DNA of 64,000 nucleotides from Mycolicibacterium frederiksbergense (GCF_012223425.1 NZ_CP038799.1:1612001-1676000); one strand, 5' to 3'. Shown: positions 1 through 10,492, counted from the stretch's first letter. Notes: generated from the letters alone by a model not told the origin. Made by a program: numbers and translations.

Positions 1-961
1 CCCGGGCGATGCCGATACCGCGGTCGGTCACCGCGATCTCGATATCGTTGCCGCGCCGGCGCCTGCTGATCGACACCGCCGACCCGTCCGGCGAGTACGC
101 GATGGCGTTGGACACCAGGTTCGCGATGGCGGTCACGAGCAGCCGCTCGTCGCCGAGCACCCGGTAGCCGGTCGGGGCATCGGTGGTGATGGCGATATCG
201 GCGTTGTCGGCGGCCACCTTGTAACGCGACAACGCCTCGGCGACCACGGTGTCGACATCGACGCTGTCCAGTTGGGGCAGCGGTTCGGCGCCCTGGAGCC
301 GGGACAACTCGATCAGCTCGCCGACCATGCTGGCCAGCCGGTTGGATTCGACCACCATCTTCTCGCCGAACCGGCGGACGTTGTCGGGGTCATCGGTGGA
401 GGCCAGGAGCGCCTCGGCCAGCACACCCATGGCACCGACCGGCGTCTTCAGCTCATGGCTGACATTGGCGACGAAATCGCGGCGGGTCGCTTCCATCCGC
501 GCCTGCTCGGACTGATCTCCGACGAACACCACCGCGAACTGGTGGTCCTCCTCGACCAGCAACCGCACATGGCCGCGCACCGAAAGACCCGAGCGGCCCG
601 ACTTCTGCTTCTTGCGCGGCGACAGATCGATGTCGACGTCGGCGCCGGTGGACAGGCACCGCTGCACCGCCTGCCAGGCGCGATCGTCGAGCAGCCGGTC
701 ACGCACCAGACCCAGTTCGGCGGCCTGGTCGTTCATGTAGACCACGTCGCGGAAGGCGTCGACCACCACGATTCCCATGGGTGACATCGCCGCGATGTGA
801 CTGAGCATCTGGGAGATGGTGATCCCGCGGCCCTGTTCGGCCAGCCGGCGGGCCCGGCGTTCGGCAAGTCGCGAGGACACGACCATCCCCGCTGCCACGC
901 CGCCCCCCAGCGCAAGCAATGCCACCGCTGCCGCCAACAGCAACGCGGAACCGACACTCAC
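1..961 (-). CDS. senX3: Sensor histidine kinase SenX3 (partial, C-terminus off the left edge)
   Basis: Membrane sensor kinase of the SenX3-RegX3 phosphate-response two-component system. The GTG start at 961 gives an N-terminal hydrophobic segment (about residues 4-30), then a PAS-like region and the phospho-acceptor motif [11 protein letters not shown] with His near residue 169. The window ends inside the ATPase domain, so the end of the gene and the expected regX3 lie to the left. The gene follows gpm1 on the same strand after a gap of about 120 nt, the same gpm1-senX3-regX3 order as in M. tuberculosis. Family assignment rests on the H-box, the short N-terminal membrane segment and this context. 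Confidence 0.92.
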   Translation of the reverse strand, partial: MSVGSALLLAAAVALLALGGGVAAGMVVSSRLAERRARRLAEQGRGITISQMLSHIAAMSPMGIVVVDAFRDVVYMNDQAAELGLVRDRLLDDRAWQAVQRCLSTGADVDIDLSPRKKQKSGRSGLSVRGHVRLLVEEDHQFAVVFVGDQSEQARMEATRRDFVANVSHELKTPVGAMGVLAEALLASTDDPDNVRRFGEKMVVESNRLASMVGELIELSRLQGAEPLPQLDSVDVDTVVAEALSRYKVAADNADIAITTDAPTGYRVLGDERLLVTAIANLVSNAIAYSPDGSAVSISRRRRGNDIEIAVTDRGIGIAR

Positions 962-978
962 GCGAAAAGCGTACGCAT

Positions 979-1072
979 CGGGTGAACGTCATCCCAGCAG
1001 CGTGCGGCCAAATCGGGACAAGTCACACGAACAAAGACAGGAGTTCGGTCACCGTTTACTCGCGTTCACCCG
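979..1072 (-). promoter_or_regulatory. Inverted repeat in the senX3 upstream region (candidate RegX3 sites)
   Basis: Two perfect 10-bp inverted half-sites, CGGGTGAACG at 979-988 and CGTTCACCCG at 1063-1072, lie in the 119-nt gap between gpm1 and senX3. RegX3 and other PhoB-type regulators bind GTGAAC-like half-sites and RegX3 is known to control its own operon. Assigning these half-sites to RegX3 is an inference; the wide spacing (74 nt) could also mean two independent sites. Confidence 0.35.
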
Positions 1073-1080
1073 CTGTTGGC

Positions 1081-1821
1081 TTACTTGGCGCCCTGGGCGG
1101 CCACGGCGGCGGCTCCCGCGGCGGCGGCCTCGGGGTCCAGGTACCGGCCGCCGGCCACCACCGGCTTGAGGGTGTCGTCCAGTTCGTAGAGCAGCGGGAT
1201 ACCGGTCGGGATGTTCAGGCTGACGATGTCGTCGTCCGACATGCCGTCCAGGTACTTCACCAGGGCACGCAGCGAGTTGCCGTGCGCGGCGATGAGCACC
1301 GTCTTACCGGCCTTGAGATCGGGAACGATGGTCTGCTCGAAGTAGGGCACGAACCGGGCCACCACATCGGCGAGGCATTCGGTCAGCGGGCCGCCGTCGA
1401 TATCGGCGTAGCGCGGGTCGGTGTCCTGACTGAACTCGCTGCCCTTCTCGATGGGCGGCGGCGGGGTGTCGTAGCTGCGGCGCCAGGCCATGAACTGCTC
1501 GTCACCGTACTTCTCCTTGGTGGCGGCCTTGTCCAGGCCCTGCAGCGCGCCGTAGTGACGCTCGTTGAGGCGCCAGTCCCGGTGCACCGGGATCCACAGC
1601 CGGTCGGCGGCCTCCAGCGCCAGGTTGGCGGTGACGATCGCCCGGCGCAGCAGCGAGGTGTACAGCACATCGGGCAGCACGCCTTGCTCGGCGAGCAGTT
1701 CGCCCCCGCGGATCGCCTGGGCCCGGCCCTTGTCGGTCAGATCGACATCGACCCAACCGGTGAACAGGTTCTTCTCGTTCCACGTGCTCTCGCCGTGACG
1801 CAGCAGGATCAGATTCGCCAT
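1081..1821 (-). CDS. gpmA: 2,3-bisphosphoglycerate-dependent phosphoglycerate mutase
   Basis: Glycolytic enzyme interconverting 3- and 2-phosphoglycerate through a phosphohistidine. The LLRHGEST motif places the catalytic His at residue 9, [10 protein letters not shown] carries the conserved active-site Glu region, and [10 protein letters not shown] holds the second His. At 246 aa it matches the family. I chose the ATG at 1821, which begins [10 protein letters not shown], over an upstream in-frame ATG at 1866 because the longer form would overlap the YbjN-like gene and adds unrelated residues. It lies 13 nt after that gene and upstream of senX3, in a run starting at the ROK regulator. Confidence 0.97.
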   Translation of the reverse strand: MANLILLRHGESTWNEKNLFTGWVDVDLTDKGRAQAIRGGELLAEQGVLPDVLYTSLLRRAIVTANLALEAADRLWIPVHRDWRLNERHYGALQGLDKAATKEKYGDEQFMAWRRSYDTPPPPIEKGSEFSQDTDPRYADIDGGPLTECLADVVARFVPYFEQTIVPDLKAGKTVLIAAHGNSLRALVKYLDGMSDDDIVSLNIPTGIPLLYELDDTLKPVVAGGRYLDPEAAAAGAAAVAAQGAK

Positions 1822-1834
1822 GGCTGGCATTCTG

Positions 1835-2344
1835 TCACGAAGGCTGGTCGTCGATGAGATGTGCAAAGGCCGCCAAGTTCTTCAGCGACTCACCGCGGGC
1901 CACCCGCCACTCCCACTCCTTCTGGATGGACGAACGAAAACCCAACTCCAGCAACGTGTTGAAGTCGCTATCGACGGCTTCGAGTACCTGTCCGAGGATC
2001 CGGTCGAGCTCATCGGCGTCGACCGAACTGTTCGACATCCAGCCGACCAGGTAGATATCGCCGAGATTGTCCAGCGTGTAGGCCACCCCGTAGAGCCTGC
2101 GGTTGCGCTTGAGCAGGAACTTGTAGACGGCCTCGAAGTTCTCATCGGGGCGGCGGCAGACGAAGGCCTCCACCCGCACCGAGTGCTCGCCGAGGCTCAG
2201 GATGGTGTTGGTCTTGAGCCTGCGCTCGCCCGGCAGCGCCACCACGATGCCGGGCAGCCCGCCGTGCGCGCCCTTGTGGTGCTCGTATTCGAGTTCGTTG
2301 GTCTGCAGCGTCTGCTCGATGATGGCCTGGACCGTGTTGCTCAC
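1835..2344 (-). CDS. YbjN domain-containing protein (Rv0487-like)
   Basis: A 169-aa soluble protein of the YbjN/DUF1790 type, the family found immediately after mshA in mycobacteria. Its start is a GTG that overlaps the mshA stop by 4 nt (GTGA), so it is very probably co-translated with mshA. The fold resembles type III secretion chaperones, but no activity is established and no catalytic motif is visible. The sequence is mixed alpha/beta with a central VYKFLLKRN segment and no signal peptide. Function unknown; the conserved coupling suggests a link to mycothiol or central metabolism, which is only inference. Confidence 0.85.
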   Translation of the reverse strand: MSNTVQAIIEQTLQTNELEYEHHKGAHGGLPGIVVALPGERRLKTNTILSLGEHSVRVEAFVCRRPDENFEAVYKFLLKRNRRLYGVAYTLDNLGDIYLVGWMSNSSVDADELDRILGQVLEAVDSDFNTLLELGFRSSIQKEWEWRVARGESLKNLAAFAHLIDDQPS

Positions 2345-3663
2345 GCCCGCACCCCCCTGCGCAGCGCGAAGCGCCTACCGTTGCGACGCCCGGCGGGTTC
2401 GCGGCGCGGATGCCGGGCGCGGTAGTCGGTGATGGCGTGCGCGTAGCTGTCCAGCAGCCCGTCGACGGTGTGCGCCCAGGAGAACGTCGCGGCGTGCTCG
2501 ACGGCCGCCTTGCTGAGCGCAACCGGATCCTTCGCCAACACCTCGTCGAGTGTCTTCGCCCACGCTTCGGGATCATGGCCGTCGACCAGCGCACCACTGA
2601 CGCCGTCCCGCACGGCGACGGGTAGTCCGCCGACGGCGGCCGCCACCACCGGGGTGCCGCAGGCCTGTGCTTCGACCGCGACGAGTCCGAAGGATTCGTT
2701 GTAGCTCGGGACGGCGACGATGTCGGCGGCCCGGTACACCCGAACCAGATCGTCGCGGGACTGGGGAGGAAGGAACGTCACGCGATCGGTGATACCCAAT
2801 TCGGCGGCGAGGTGAACGAGGCCTTCGGGTGTCGCCAGTCCGCTGCCCGAGGGCCCGCCGGCGATCACCACCCTGATGTCGGGCAGTTTGGCCACCGCCC
2901 GCAGCAGCACGTCGGGGGCCTTCAGCGGCTGGATGCGCCCGATGAACGCCACCACCTTCTCGCGCGGGTCCAGGCCCAGCGCCGCCCGCGCGTCCCGCTT
3001 CGCACCCGGCGTGAAAACCCGCAGGTCGACCCCGGGATGCACCACGTCGATATGCTGCCGGTCCGCATTGTGCAGCGAAACCAGTTGCTGCGCTTCGATT
3101 TCGGTGTTCACGATCAGCCGGTCGGCCTCGTCGACCACCTGCTGCTCGCCGACCGCGCGCAGCGCGGGCTCCGGGGCGTCACCCTCGGCGAGCGCGGCGT
3201 TCTTCACCGCGGCAAGGGTGTGCGCGGTGTGCACCAGCGGCACCGCCCAGCGGTCGGCGGCCAGCCATCCGACCTGCCCGGACAGCCAGTAGTGCGAATG
3301 CACGATGTCGTAGTAGCCGGGCTCGTGGGTGGCCTCGGCGCGCAGGACGCCGGCGGTGAACGCGCACAGCTGGGTGGGCAGATCGTTCTTGTCGAGCCCT
3401 TCGAACGGGCCTGCCACCACATTGCGCACCAGCACTCCGGGCGCGACCTGGACCAGTGGCGCATCCGCCGACGAGGTGGCCCGGGTGAAGATCTCGACCT
3501 CGACACCACGACGGGCCAACTCCAACGCGGTCTGCAGCACGTAGACGTTCATGCCGCCGGCATCACCGGTTCCGGGTTGGGCCAGCGGCGAGGTGTGCAC
3601 CGAGAGCACCGCAACGCGACGGGCAGTGTCCTTCAGTCCGGGCGTTTCTGGGACGGCGCGCAC
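2341..3663 (-). CDS. mshA: D-inositol-3-phosphate glycosyltransferase MshA
   Basis: First committed step of mycothiol synthesis: transfers N-acetylglucosamine from UDP-GlcNAc to 1L-myo-inositol 1-phosphate. A GT-B fold GT4 enzyme. The N-terminal [20 protein letters not shown] stretch is characteristic of MshA, HSHYWLSG is in the acceptor-side domain, and ESFGLVAVE gives the EX7E motif of GT4 donor sites. About 440 aa. The start is uncertain: an ATG at 3699 is in frame but lies close to the preceding regulator stop, and the GTG at 3663 (VRAVPETPG) is preferred. Downstream genes overlap or follow closely. Confidence 0.96.
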   Translation of the reverse strand: MRAVPETPGLKDTARRVAVLSVHTSPLAQPGTGDAGGMNVYVLQTALELARRGVEVEIFTRATSSADAPLVQVAPGVLVRNVVAGPFEGLDKNDLPTQLCAFTAGVLRAEATHEPGYYDIVHSHYWLSGQVGWLAADRWAVPLVHTAHTLAAVKNAALAEGDAPEPALRAVGEQQVVDEADRLIVNTEIEAQQLVSLHNADRQHIDVVHPGVDLRVFTPGAKRDARAALGLDPREKVVAFIGRIQPLKAPDVLLRAVAKLPDIRVVIAGGPSGSGLATPEGLVHLAAELGITDRVTFLPPQSRDDLVRVYRAADIVAVPSYNESFGLVAVEAQACGTPVVAAAVGGLPVAVRDGVSGALVDGHDPEAWAKTLDEVLAKDPVALSKAAVEHAATFSWAHTVDGLLDSYAHAITDYRARHPRREPAGRRNGRRFALRRGVRA

Positions 3664-3707
3664 AATGACATGTCTACACCTGCGCCGAGCTGACCACATC
3701 CGAGGTA

Positions 3708-5000
3708 TCAGGAAGCACCGAGCACACCGGCTTCGCCGCGGCGCAGCCGGGCGCGGCGCATGGCGGCGATCGGGTCGGCGTACAGACCGCCGAGCGACAC
3801 CACACCGGCACCCGCTTCCTGCACCCGGTTCCCGAACGCGGTCACCCGGATATCGCGGGGTCCCAGCACGGTCCGCGCCGCGAACGCGCGCTCGAGCGGC
3901 TCCATCCCCTCCGGGTACTCGGTGAAGGCCTGACCGCCGACCACCAGATCGTCGGGGTTGAGCATGTCGCGCAGCAGCGCCACCGCCTCACCGAGCACCC
4001 TGGCCCGTTCGGCCAGCAGCGCGCGGGCGCCCTCGTGGCCGCCGCGGGCGGCGCGCAGCACCGCAGGCAGCGTCGACGCGGGGCCCTCGGACGGCACGAT
4101 GCGCTGGGCGCGGGCCGCGTTGCGCACCGCTTCGTCGCTGACTGTCGACTCCAATTGACCTGTGCCACCCAGTAACTCGGAACTCACCGGTAGCGCGGCG
4201 ATGGTGCCCGGGCCGCTCGCCGGCGAGTGCACGCGGCCGCCGATGGACAGCGCGTAGCCAACGGTCTCGCGGGCGTAGACATAGAGGCTGGTACCGGCCT
4301 GCGCGCTCGGAGGACGCCCCCCGAGCAACAACTCGGCACCGGCCATGGCGTCGACGTGCGAGGCCACCGACACCGGCAGTCCCAGCGTCTCGGCCAGCAC
4401 CGGGCCGACGGGCGCTTGCGTCCAGCCCAACCGGGGGTGGTCCAGATATCCGGAGGTGCTGTCCACGACGCCACCGGCGGCAACACCCACCCACAACGGG
4501 CGGCGGCGGTGCCACCGACTCAGGTAGCGCCGCGCGCTGCCGGCCAGTGCTGTCAGCGCGGCGCTCTGGGCACCGCGCGGGGTCGGGGTCTCCACGACGT
4601 CGAGGGTCCGGCCGAACAGATCGGTGGCCACGATGCTGGTGGTCTTGGCGCCGATGTGCAGGCCCAGAGTCAGGAACGGCTCATGGTTGACCTCGACCGG
4701 GATGCGCGGGCGACCGATGGCCCCGGACACCGCGAGATCCGCGCGTTCGCGCAGCACCCCGGCCTCAAGCAGGGCGGTGACCTGGCGGTTCACCGTGGCG
4801 ATGCTCAGCCCGGTGACCCGCGCGATGGCGTCACGGGCGATCGGGCCGCGCCCGCGGGCGGCACCGAACACCGATGCGGCGGCTGCATCGGCGACCTTCA
4901 GCGACGGCGCGACGATGTGGTGCCGGGCCAATAGGGCGCGCTTGGCGTGCGCGGCGGGGGTCTGACGGGCGGCGGCAGGAGAGGCAGCGATGGTGGCCAT
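3708..5000 (-). CDS. ROK-family (NagC/XylR-type) transcriptional regulator, Rv0485-like
   Basis: A 430-aa protein with an N-terminal winged helix ([20 protein letters not shown]) followed by a ROK sugar-kinase-like domain. The ROK part keeps glycine-rich segments ([29 protein letters not shown]) but I do not see the usual zinc-binding Cys motif (CxCGxxGC), so it is probably a regulator without kinase activity. Its place directly upstream of mshA matches Rv0485, described in M. tuberculosis as a regulator of a PE/PPE gene pair. I prefer the ATG at 5000 (MATIAASP); an ATG at 5045 is also in frame. A 225-nt divergent region separates it from the SDR gene. Confidence 0.85.
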   Translation of the reverse strand: MATIAASPAAARQTPAAHAKRALLARHHIVAPSLKVADAAAASVFGAARGRGPIARDAIARVTGLSIATVNRQVTALLEAGVLRERADLAVSGAIGRPRIPVEVNHEPFLTLGLHIGAKTTSIVATDLFGRTLDVVETPTPRGAQSAALTALAGSARRYLSRWHRRRPLWVGVAAGGVVDSTSGYLDHPRLGWTQAPVGPVLAETLGLPVSVASHVDAMAGAELLLGGRPPSAQAGTSLYVYARETVGYALSIGGRVHSPASGPGTIAALPVSSELLGGTGQLESTVSDEAVRNAARAQRIVPSEGPASTLPAVLRAARGGHEGARALLAERARVLGEAVALLRDMLNPDDLVVGGQAFTEYPEGMEPLERAFAARTVLGPRDIRVTAFGNRVQEAGAGVVSLGGLYADPIAAMRRARLRRGEAGVLGAS

Positions 5001-5212
5001 GGGGAGTCCTCGGGTCTGAGTCGTGGATGGGTGGGCGTCTGCCACACCGGCGACTCAGCGGGACGAAATGGTCCTCGGGGTCAGCAGGGCGCGGCGGGTG
5101 CGCAACAACAACACGCACACCGCGCGGCGAGAACGCTCGCCCGACTCATCGAGAACACGCCGCCAACGTAGCACGCCCGCCGACGCTCACGCGAAGGTCA
5201 GATGCGCGGGAT

Positions 5213-5218
5213 TAGGGT
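5213..5218 (+). promoter_or_regulatory. Candidate -10 (TAGGGT) for a leaderless SDR transcript
   Basis: TAGGGT ends 7 nt before the ATG at 5226, so transcription would begin at or next to the start codon. No ribosome binding site is visible. Confidence 0.45.
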
Positions 5219-5225
5219 TGTCACC

Positions 5226-5984
5226 ATGACGACCTCAACAGATCGGCGCCGCGTCGCGGTAGTCACCGGAGCCAGTGCCGGAATCGGCGAAGCAACCGCG
5301 AAAACGCTTGCCGCACAGGGATTTCACGTGATCTGCGTGGCACGACGGCCCGGGCCCATCGAGGCGCTGGCCGCCGAAATCGACGGCACCGCAATTGTGG
5401 CGGACGTCACCGATCCGGCCGCGGTGGCGGCCCTGGCCGAACGCCTGGACCGGGTGGATGTGCTCGTCAACAACGCCGGTGGCGCCCGCGGGCTGGAGTC
5501 GGTGGCCGATGCCGACATCGAAAACTGGCGCTGGATGTGGGAGTCCAACGTGCTGGGCACCCTGCACGTCACGAAAGCGCTGCTGCCCAAGCTGATCGAC
5601 TCCGGTGACGGACTCATCGTCACCGTCACCTCGATCGCCGCACTGGAGACCTACGACAACGGTTCTGGCTACACCACGGCCAAGCACGCTCAGGGCGTCC
5701 TGCACCGCACACTGCGCAGCGAGCTGTTCGGCAAGCCGGTCCGGCTCACCGAGGTGGCGCCGGGAATGGTCAAGACCGACTTCTCGCTGAACCGGTTCGA
5801 CGGGGACGCCGAGCGCGCCGAGAAGGTGTACGCCGGGGTGGAACCACTGGTGGCCGAGGACATCGCCGAGGTCATCGGGTTCGTCGCGAGCCGGCCTGCG
5901 CACGTCGACCTGGATCTCATCGTGGTCCGCCCACGTGATCAGGTCACCGGCGCGACCGGTTCCCGCGTCAACCGCCGGGGGTAG
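5226..5984 (+). CDS. Short-chain dehydrogenase/reductase (Rv0484c-like)
   Basis: A 252-aa classical [16 protein letters not shown] near the N-terminus is the Rossmann cofactor motif, NNAGG follows strand 4, and SGYTTAKHA carries the Tyr-xxx-Lys catalytic pair. The C-terminal [16 protein letters not shown] is typical of the YdfG-like subfamily that reduces 3-hydroxy acids or short carbonyls with NADP(H). The real substrate is not evident. The ATG at 5226 is preferred over one at 5202 because SDRs begin just before the cofactor motif and a promoter hexamer fits. The 3' end overlaps lprQ convergently by 17 bp. Confidence 0.9.
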   Translation: MTTSTDRRRVAVVTGASAGIGEATAKTLAAQGFHVICVARRPGPIEALAAEIDGTAIVADVTDPAAVAALAERLDRVDVLVNNAGGARGLESVADADIENWRWMWESNVLGTLHVTKALLPKLIDSGDGLIVTVTSIAALETYDNGSGYTTAKHAQGVLHRTLRSELFGKPVRLTEVAPGMVKTDFSLNRFDGDAERAEKVYAGVEPLVAEDIAEVIGFVASRPAHVDLDLIVVRPRDQVTGATGSRVNRRG

Positions 5985-7290
5985 GAACCGGCGTCGTGGT
6001 GGGCGTCCCCGACAGCGTCGGGGCATCGCTGGGGGTGACCGGCGCGGTGACGGGGATGTTCGACGGCGGGTCGTCGCTGCTGAGCGCCGACATGGACGTC
6101 CATTCGCTCCACGGCACGGCCCAGTCCCAGATGTCGCCGTCCGCGTAGGACAGGTCGATGCGGGTGCCGGTCACCTCGACAGGGTCGCCGTACATCGCGG
6201 TGTTGAAGTACTGCTCGGCGTCGGTGAGCGAGAGGTTGATGCAGCCGTTGGTGACGTTGGTGTTGCCCTGCGCACCGGAACTGGCCGGGTTGGCGTGAAT
6301 GAACTCGCCGTTGTTGGAGATGCGCACCGCGAATCGCTCCCGCACGTTGGCGTACCCGGCGGCCGGGTTGGTCATGTAGAAGTCCTCATACTTCTCGGTG
6401 ACCACGTGGATGCCGCTGCGGGTGACGTTGCGATCCAGGTCGCCTTCGCCGTAGCTGCACGGGAAATCCATGACGACCGCGCCTGCGCCGTCGAGCACCT
6501 GGATGCGGTGGCTGGATGCCTCGGCCCTGACCACCTGACGCCTGCCGATGGTGAAGTCCAGCGTCGAGTCCGCGGCGCCGTAGGCATCCGGGCCGAAGGA
6601 CACCCCGTAGAGATTCGCGTCGACGTGCACGGTGGCACCGGCCGGGTAGTAGTCCTTGGTGCGCCAGTGCACCCGGGAGCCGCCGACTTCGTCGGGCAGC
6701 CAGGCCCAGCTGCCCTCGACCTCGGGCGTGGTGGTGACCGTGAGCGCCTTCTCGACGGTGGCCTTGTCCGCATCGGCGATGGCGGCGTCGAATTGCAGGA
6801 TGATCGGCGCGGCCACCCCGACGGTCTGATGATCGGCGAGCTGGAACACACCGCTCACCGTGGTCTGCGGGTTGACGGTGCTGAACCCGCCGGTGACGGG
6901 AACCGCCTTACCGTCACGGCCCACCACCGAACCGGCCCAGGTGTAGTCGCCGCCGTAGCCCAGTGGCTCGGTGACGGTGAACTCGGTCCGGTCGCGGTTG
7001 AGCTTTCCGTCGACCGGATCACCGGCGGCATTGGTCAGCGAGATGCGCTGGAACCAGCCGTCGCTGACCTTGGCCCCGGCTGCGGCGGTCGGCACCACAT
7101 CGGCCGACGCGTCATCGGGGGTCAGGGTGATGCTCGGTGCCGACGCTTCTTCGGTGGGCTCGGGTGCGCCGGCGCCCGTCCCGGAGGTGCTCGCACAGGC
7201 CGCCAGGAAGCCGGCGCCGCCGAGACCCAGGATGGTGAGCGCACGACGCCGACTCAGCTGGGCGCCTTCACATTCACCGGTAGGTCTCAC
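5968..7290 (-). CDS. lprQ: L,D-transpeptidase lipoprotein LprQ (LdtMt5-like)
   Basis: Forms 3-3 cross-links in peptidoglycan outside the membrane. The N-terminus has twin arginines ([13 protein letters not shown]) followed by the lipobox LAAC with Cys near residue 32, so it is probably a Tat-exported lipoprotein. Two Ig-like domains precede the YkuD catalytic domain, whose motif reads [14 protein letters not shown] then [10 protein letters not shown]. The catalytic Cys is present; the residue before GC is Asn, where most relatives have His. A proline- and threonine-rich tail ends the protein, as in LdtMt5. It lies 15 nt after murB on the same strand, a natural cell-wall pair. 440 aa. Confidence 0.95.
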   Translation of the reverse strand: MRPTGECEGAQLSRRRALTILGLGGAGFLAACASTSGTGAGAPEPTEEASAPSITLTPDDASADVVPTAAAGAKVSDGWFQRISLTNAAGDPVDGKLNRDRTEFTVTEPLGYGGDYTWAGSVVGRDGKAVPVTGGFSTVNPQTTVSGVFQLADHQTVGVAAPIILQFDAAIADADKATVEKALTVTTTPEVEGSWAWLPDEVGGSRVHWRTKDYYPAGATVHVDANLYGVSFGPDAYGAADSTLDFTIGRRQVVRAEASSHRIQVLDGAGAVVMDFPCSYGEGDLDRNVTRSGIHVVTEKYEDFYMTNPAAGYANVRERFAVRISNNGEFIHANPASSGAQGNTNVTNGCINLSLTDAEQYFNTAMYGDPVEVTGTRIDLSYADGDIWDWAVPWSEWTSMSALSSDDPPSNIPVTAPVTPSDAPTLSGTPTTTPVPTPGG

Positions 7291-7305
7291 GTGGACCCAG
7301 CGTAC

Positions 7306-8388
7306 CTAGAGATCGCACCCGATCAGTACCGGCTCGGGTGTGAGTTCGATCCCGAAGCGGCTCAGTACCCCGTCGCGCACCGCCCTGGCCAGCGCAATCA
7401 GCTCCGCGGTGGTCGCGGAGCCCCGATTGGTCAGCGCCAGCGCATGTTTGGTGGACAACCGGGCAGGTTCGTCGGGTCCGGGATACCCCTTGCCGAAACC
7501 GGACCGTTCGACCAGCCAACCGGCCGCCAGTTTCACGCCGTCGGGCGCGGGATAGTGCGGCACCGGCACGCCGGCGTCGGCGCTCAGTCGTTCGAAGGCC
7601 TCGGGCGTCACCACCGGGTTGGTGAAGAAAGACCCCACGCTCCAGGTGTCGTGGTCGGCGGTGTCGAGCACCATCCCCTTGGCGCCGCGTAAGGCCAGTA
7701 CCGCCTCGCGCACCCGCCCAGGGTCGGCCGTCTGGCCGGCCGGAACGCCCAGCGTCGAGGCGAGTTCTCCGTACCGCAGCGGTGCGCTGCGCCCGGCCGG
7801 GTCGAGGGTGAACTCGACCTCCAACACGATGATCGAGGACTGGTACTTGAGCACACTGTGCCGGTACCCGAACCCGAGCCGGTCGGGCCCGACCCATTCG
7901 TCGAGCCCGGTGCTGCGGTCCAGCAGCCTGACCCGCGAGATGGTGTCGGCGACCTCGGCCCCGTAGGCACCGACGTTCTGGATCGGGGTGGCACCCGCCG
8001 ATCCCGGGATACCGGACAGGCATTCCAGCCCGCCGAGACCGTGGGCCAGCGCGGCCACCACGACATCGTCCCAGGGCGCACCCGCCTCGGCGCGCAGCAC
8101 GGAACCATCGACGGTGATCGCGGTGTTGGCGACCGCCACCACCGTCAATCCCGACAGGTCGTCGGCCAGCACCACGTTGGAGCCGCCGGCCAGCACCAGC
8201 ACGTCGTCACCCACGGGCAGCGCCGACAGCGCGGCGACAAGTTTGTCGGTGGTGTCGCAGGTGATCAGTCGCCGCGCGACGGGGCCGACGCGCACAGTCG
8301 TCCGCGCAGCGAGCGGCACGTTCTCGGCAACCGCCGCGCCCGCGAAATTCGTTCCGGCCACGGCCGCTAACGGTAGCGTGACCGGCAT
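7306..8388 (-). CDS. murB: UDP-N-acetylenolpyruvoylglucosamine reductase MurB
   Basis: FAD/NADPH enzyme that reduces UDP-GlcNAc-enolpyruvate to UDP-MurNAc in the cytoplasmic part of peptidoglycan synthesis. [14 protein letters not shown] is the FAD pyrophosphate-binding loop, [19 protein letters not shown] the second flavin motif, and [11 protein letters not shown] contains the active-site Ser. 360 aa in this reading. The ATG at 8388 shares bases with the divergent DUF2505 start; the in-frame GTG at 8361 would remove that overlap and is a reasonable alternative. It forms a probable operon with lprQ. Confidence 0.97.
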   Translation of the reverse strand: MPVTLPLAAVAGTNFAGAAVAENVPLAARTTVRVGPVARRLITCDTTDKLVAALSALPVGDDVLVLAGGSNVVLADDLSGLTVVAVANTAITVDGSVLRAEAGAPWDDVVVAALAHGLGGLECLSGIPGSAGATPIQNVGAYGAEVADTISRVRLLDRSTGLDEWVGPDRLGFGYRHSVLKYQSSIIVLEVEFTLDPAGRSAPLRYGELASTLGVPAGQTADPGRVREAVLALRGAKGMVLDTADHDTWSVGSFFTNPVVTPEAFERLSADAGVPVPHYPAPDGVKLAAGWLVERSGFGKGYPGPDEPARLSTKHALALTNRGSATTAELIALARAVRDGVLSRFGIELTPEPVLIGCDL

Positions 8389-8893
8389 GCCGCGTTCCTA
8401 TGACATGGCAGCGGAGTACCGGTGCAGCGTGACGCAGGTGCACGGCGCGTTCGCCGATGAGGCGTACTGGCTGGAGCGGCTGGAGAAGTCCGGCTGCGAT
8501 GACGCCACCCTGGACGCGCTGACCATCGACGACGACGGCGGCCTGCTGATCGCCACCACCCAGACGGTCCGCTTCCACCGGCTGCCCGGATTCGTCAGCC
8601 AACTGCACGCCGGGGACCTCACCCTGGTTCGCGAGGAAATCTGGAGTCCGGTCTCCGACGGCCAGGCCACCGGCACCATCAAGGGCACCGTGCCGGGTGC
8701 ACCGGTGCGGGTCGGCGGCACCGCCGCGATGAGCAGCCTCGGTGACGGCGCCCGGGTGGACGTGCGGGCCACCGTCGAGGTGCGGATACCGCTGCTGGGC
8801 GGCAAGGTCGAGGGCTTCATCGGCGGCCAACTTGCGGAGATGGTCCGGCTGGAAGAACAGTTCACCTCGCGATGGATCAACGAGCACGTCTGA
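8387..8893 (+). CDS. DUF2505 family protein (Rv0481c-like)
   Basis: A 168-aa protein of the SRPBCC-like DUF2505 family common in mycobacteria; it begins [11 protein letters not shown], the usual start of these proteins. It has no signal peptide or membrane segment. The fold suggests a hydrophobic-ligand pocket, but no ligand is known. Its ATG at 8387 overlaps the murB ATG on the other strand inside a GCATGC palindrome; an internal ATG at 8405 is an alternative. It overlaps the next gene by 22 nt. Confidence 0.85.
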   Translation: MPRSYDMAAEYRCSVTQVHGAFADEAYWLERLEKSGCDDATLDALTIDDDGGLLIATTQTVRFHRLPGFVSQLHAGDLTLVREEIWSPVSDGQATGTIKGTVPGAPVRVGGTAAMSSLGDGARVDVRATVEVRIPLLGGKVEGFIGGQLAEMVRLEEQFTSRWINEHV

Positions 8894-9675
8894 AGAAGCC
8901 GCTCGGCGTGGCGACACGCGGCACCACCGGTTACAACCGGCTGCGCCGCAGCGACCGCTGGCTGGTGCACTCGCCGCGGGTGCGTACGGCGCTGCTGACC
9001 GCCACCGACCCGCTGGTCGTCGATCTCGGTTACGGCGCGCTGCCCGTCACGACCCTGGAACTGGCATCGCGGTTGCAGACGGTGCGCCCGGACGTGCGGG
9101 TGGTCGGCCTGGAGATCCACCCGGAGCGGGTCCGCACCGCGGCGCTCTCGGCCACCGACGGTGTCGAGTTCGCCCTCGGCGGTTTCGAACTGGCCGGGCT
9201 GCGACCGGTGCTGGTGCGGGCGTTCAACGTGCTGCGGCAGTACCCGGTCACCGAGGTGGACGCCGCCTGGGCGCAGTTGCGGGCGGGGCTGGCCCCCGGC
9301 GGGCTGCTCGTCGATGGCACCTGCGACGAGTTGGGCCGGCTCTGCTGCTGGGTGCTGCTGGACGCCGACGGGCCGGTGAGCCTGACGCTGGCCTGCGATC
9401 CGTTCGCCATCGAACGGCCCGCGGAACTGGCCGAGCGGCTGCCGAAGGCGCTGATCCACCACAACGTCGAGGGCCAGCCGATCCACACCTTGCTGCACGC
9501 CGCGGACCGGGCCTGGGCGGCCGCGGCCGGGCAGGGGGTGTTCGGCCCGCGGGTGCGCTGGCGGGCGATGCTGGAGCTGCTACGCGCCGACGGCTTTCCG
9601 GTCGACCCGCCGCGCCGTCGGCTGCGTGACGGCGTGCTGACCGTGCCGTGGGCGGCCGTCGCACCCGCGACCTAA
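8872..9675 (+). CDS. Class I SAM-dependent methyltransferase-like protein
   Basis: A 267-aa protein with a methyltransferase-like Rossmann core: LVVDLGYGALPVTTLELA corresponds to motif I (DxGxG-like), VVGLEIHPERV to motif II with an acidic residue that would hold the SAM ribose, and FNVLRQYPV and GGLLVDGTC follow. Motif I reads DLGYGALP rather than DxGxGxG, so SAM binding is likely but not certain. The target is unknown. Start ATG lies inside the end of the DUF2505 gene (22-nt overlap), implying translational coupling. I do not recall a counterpart in M. tuberculosis at this site. Confidence 0.72.
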   Translation: MDQRARLKKPLGVATRGTTGYNRLRRSDRWLVHSPRVRTALLTATDPLVVDLGYGALPVTTLELASRLQTVRPDVRVVGLEIHPERVRTAALSATDGVEFALGGFELAGLRPVLVRAFNVLRQYPVTEVDAAWAQLRAGLAPGGLLVDGTCDELGRLCCWVLLDADGPVSLTLACDPFAIERPAELAERLPKALIHHNVEGQPIHTLLHAADRAWAAAAGQGVFGPRVRWRAMLELLRADGFPVDPPRRRLRDGVLTVPWAAVAPAT

Positions 9676-9678
9676 TCT
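9673..9678 (+). promoter_or_regulatory. Candidate -10 (TAATCT) overlapping the methyltransferase stop codon
   Basis: TAATCT begins with the TAA stop of the upstream gene and ends 7 nt before the ATG at 9686, the spacing expected for a leaderless transcript of the amidase gene. Confidence 0.45.
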
Positions 9679-9685
9679 GGACTGC

Positions 9686-10492
9686 ATGCGGATTGCCCTG
9701 GCTCAGATCCGGTCCGGCGCCGACCCCACGACCAATCTGGACCGCGTCGACAGGTACAGCCGTGAGGCCGCCGACGCCGGCGCCACGCTGGTGTTGTTCC
9801 CCGAGGCCACCATGTGCCGGTTCGGCGTCCCACTGGCCCCGGTCGCCGAACCTCTCGACGGCCCCTGGGCCGACGGTGTCCGCGCCGTCGCGCAGCGCAC
9901 CGGGATCACGGTCGTGGCGGGCATGTTCTGCCCGTCGGGTGACGGCCGGGTGACCAACACGCTGATCGCGTCCGGCCCCACCACCGACGCGCACTACGAC
10001 AAGATTCACCTCTACGACGCGTTCGGTTTCGCCGAGTCCAAGACCGTGGCGCCCGGAGACCAGCCGACGGTGATCGATGTCGGCGGTGTGCGGGTGGGGT
10101 TGACTCTCTGCTACGACGTCCGCTTTCCGGAGCTGTACACCGATCTGGCCGATCGCGGCGCCCAACTCATCACCGTGCACGCGTCGTGGGGCACCGGCCC
10201 CGGCAAGCTGGACCAGTGGACGTTGCTGGCCCGGGCCCGCGCCGTCGACACCACTGCTGTCGTGGCCGCCGTCGATCAGGCCTACCCCGGTGACGAGATC
10301 GCCGCGCTCGGTCCGACCGGGGTCGGGGGCAGCCTCGTCGCCTCGGCAACCGGGGAGGTCATCGCCGCCGCGGACGCCGGCGAACGGCTTCTGGTGACCG
10401 ATATCGACCTGGACGCCGCGGCCAAGGCCCGCGAGACGATCGCGGTGCTGCGTAACCGCACTCATTTCGCTAGGGCACAATCGACGGCGTGA
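9686..10492 (+). CDS. Nitrilase-superfamily carbon-nitrogen hydrolase (Rv0480c-like)
   Basis: A 268-aa cytoplasmic amidase of the Nit1/Nit2-like branch. The catalytic triad is visible: Glu40 in LFPEAT, Lys near 110 in HYDKIHLYD and Cys near 143 in LCYDVRFPEL. Family members hydrolyse omega-amides or deaminated glutathione-type compounds; the substrate here is not determined. Length is normal for the family. It overlaps the next gene by 4 nt (GTGA). Confidence 0.92.
   Translation: MRIALAQIRSGADPTTNLDRVDRYSREAADAGATLVLFPEATMCRFGVPLAPVAEPLDGPWADGVRAVAQRTGITVVAGMFCPSGDGRVTNTLIASGPTTDAHYDKIHLYDAFGFAESKTVAPGDQPTVIDVGGVRVGLTLCYDVRFPELYTDLADRGAQLITVHASWGTGPGKLDQWTLLARARAVDTTAVVAAVDQAYPGDEIAALGPTGVGGSLVASATGEVIAAADAGERLLVTDIDLDAAAKARETIAVLRNRTHFARAQSTA

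Noticed and set aside
5935..7692. Long plus-strand open frame opposite lprQ and murB
   Set aside because: Arg/Gly/His-rich shadow of high-G+C coding sequence; it covers two well-recognised genes in antisense and resembles no family.
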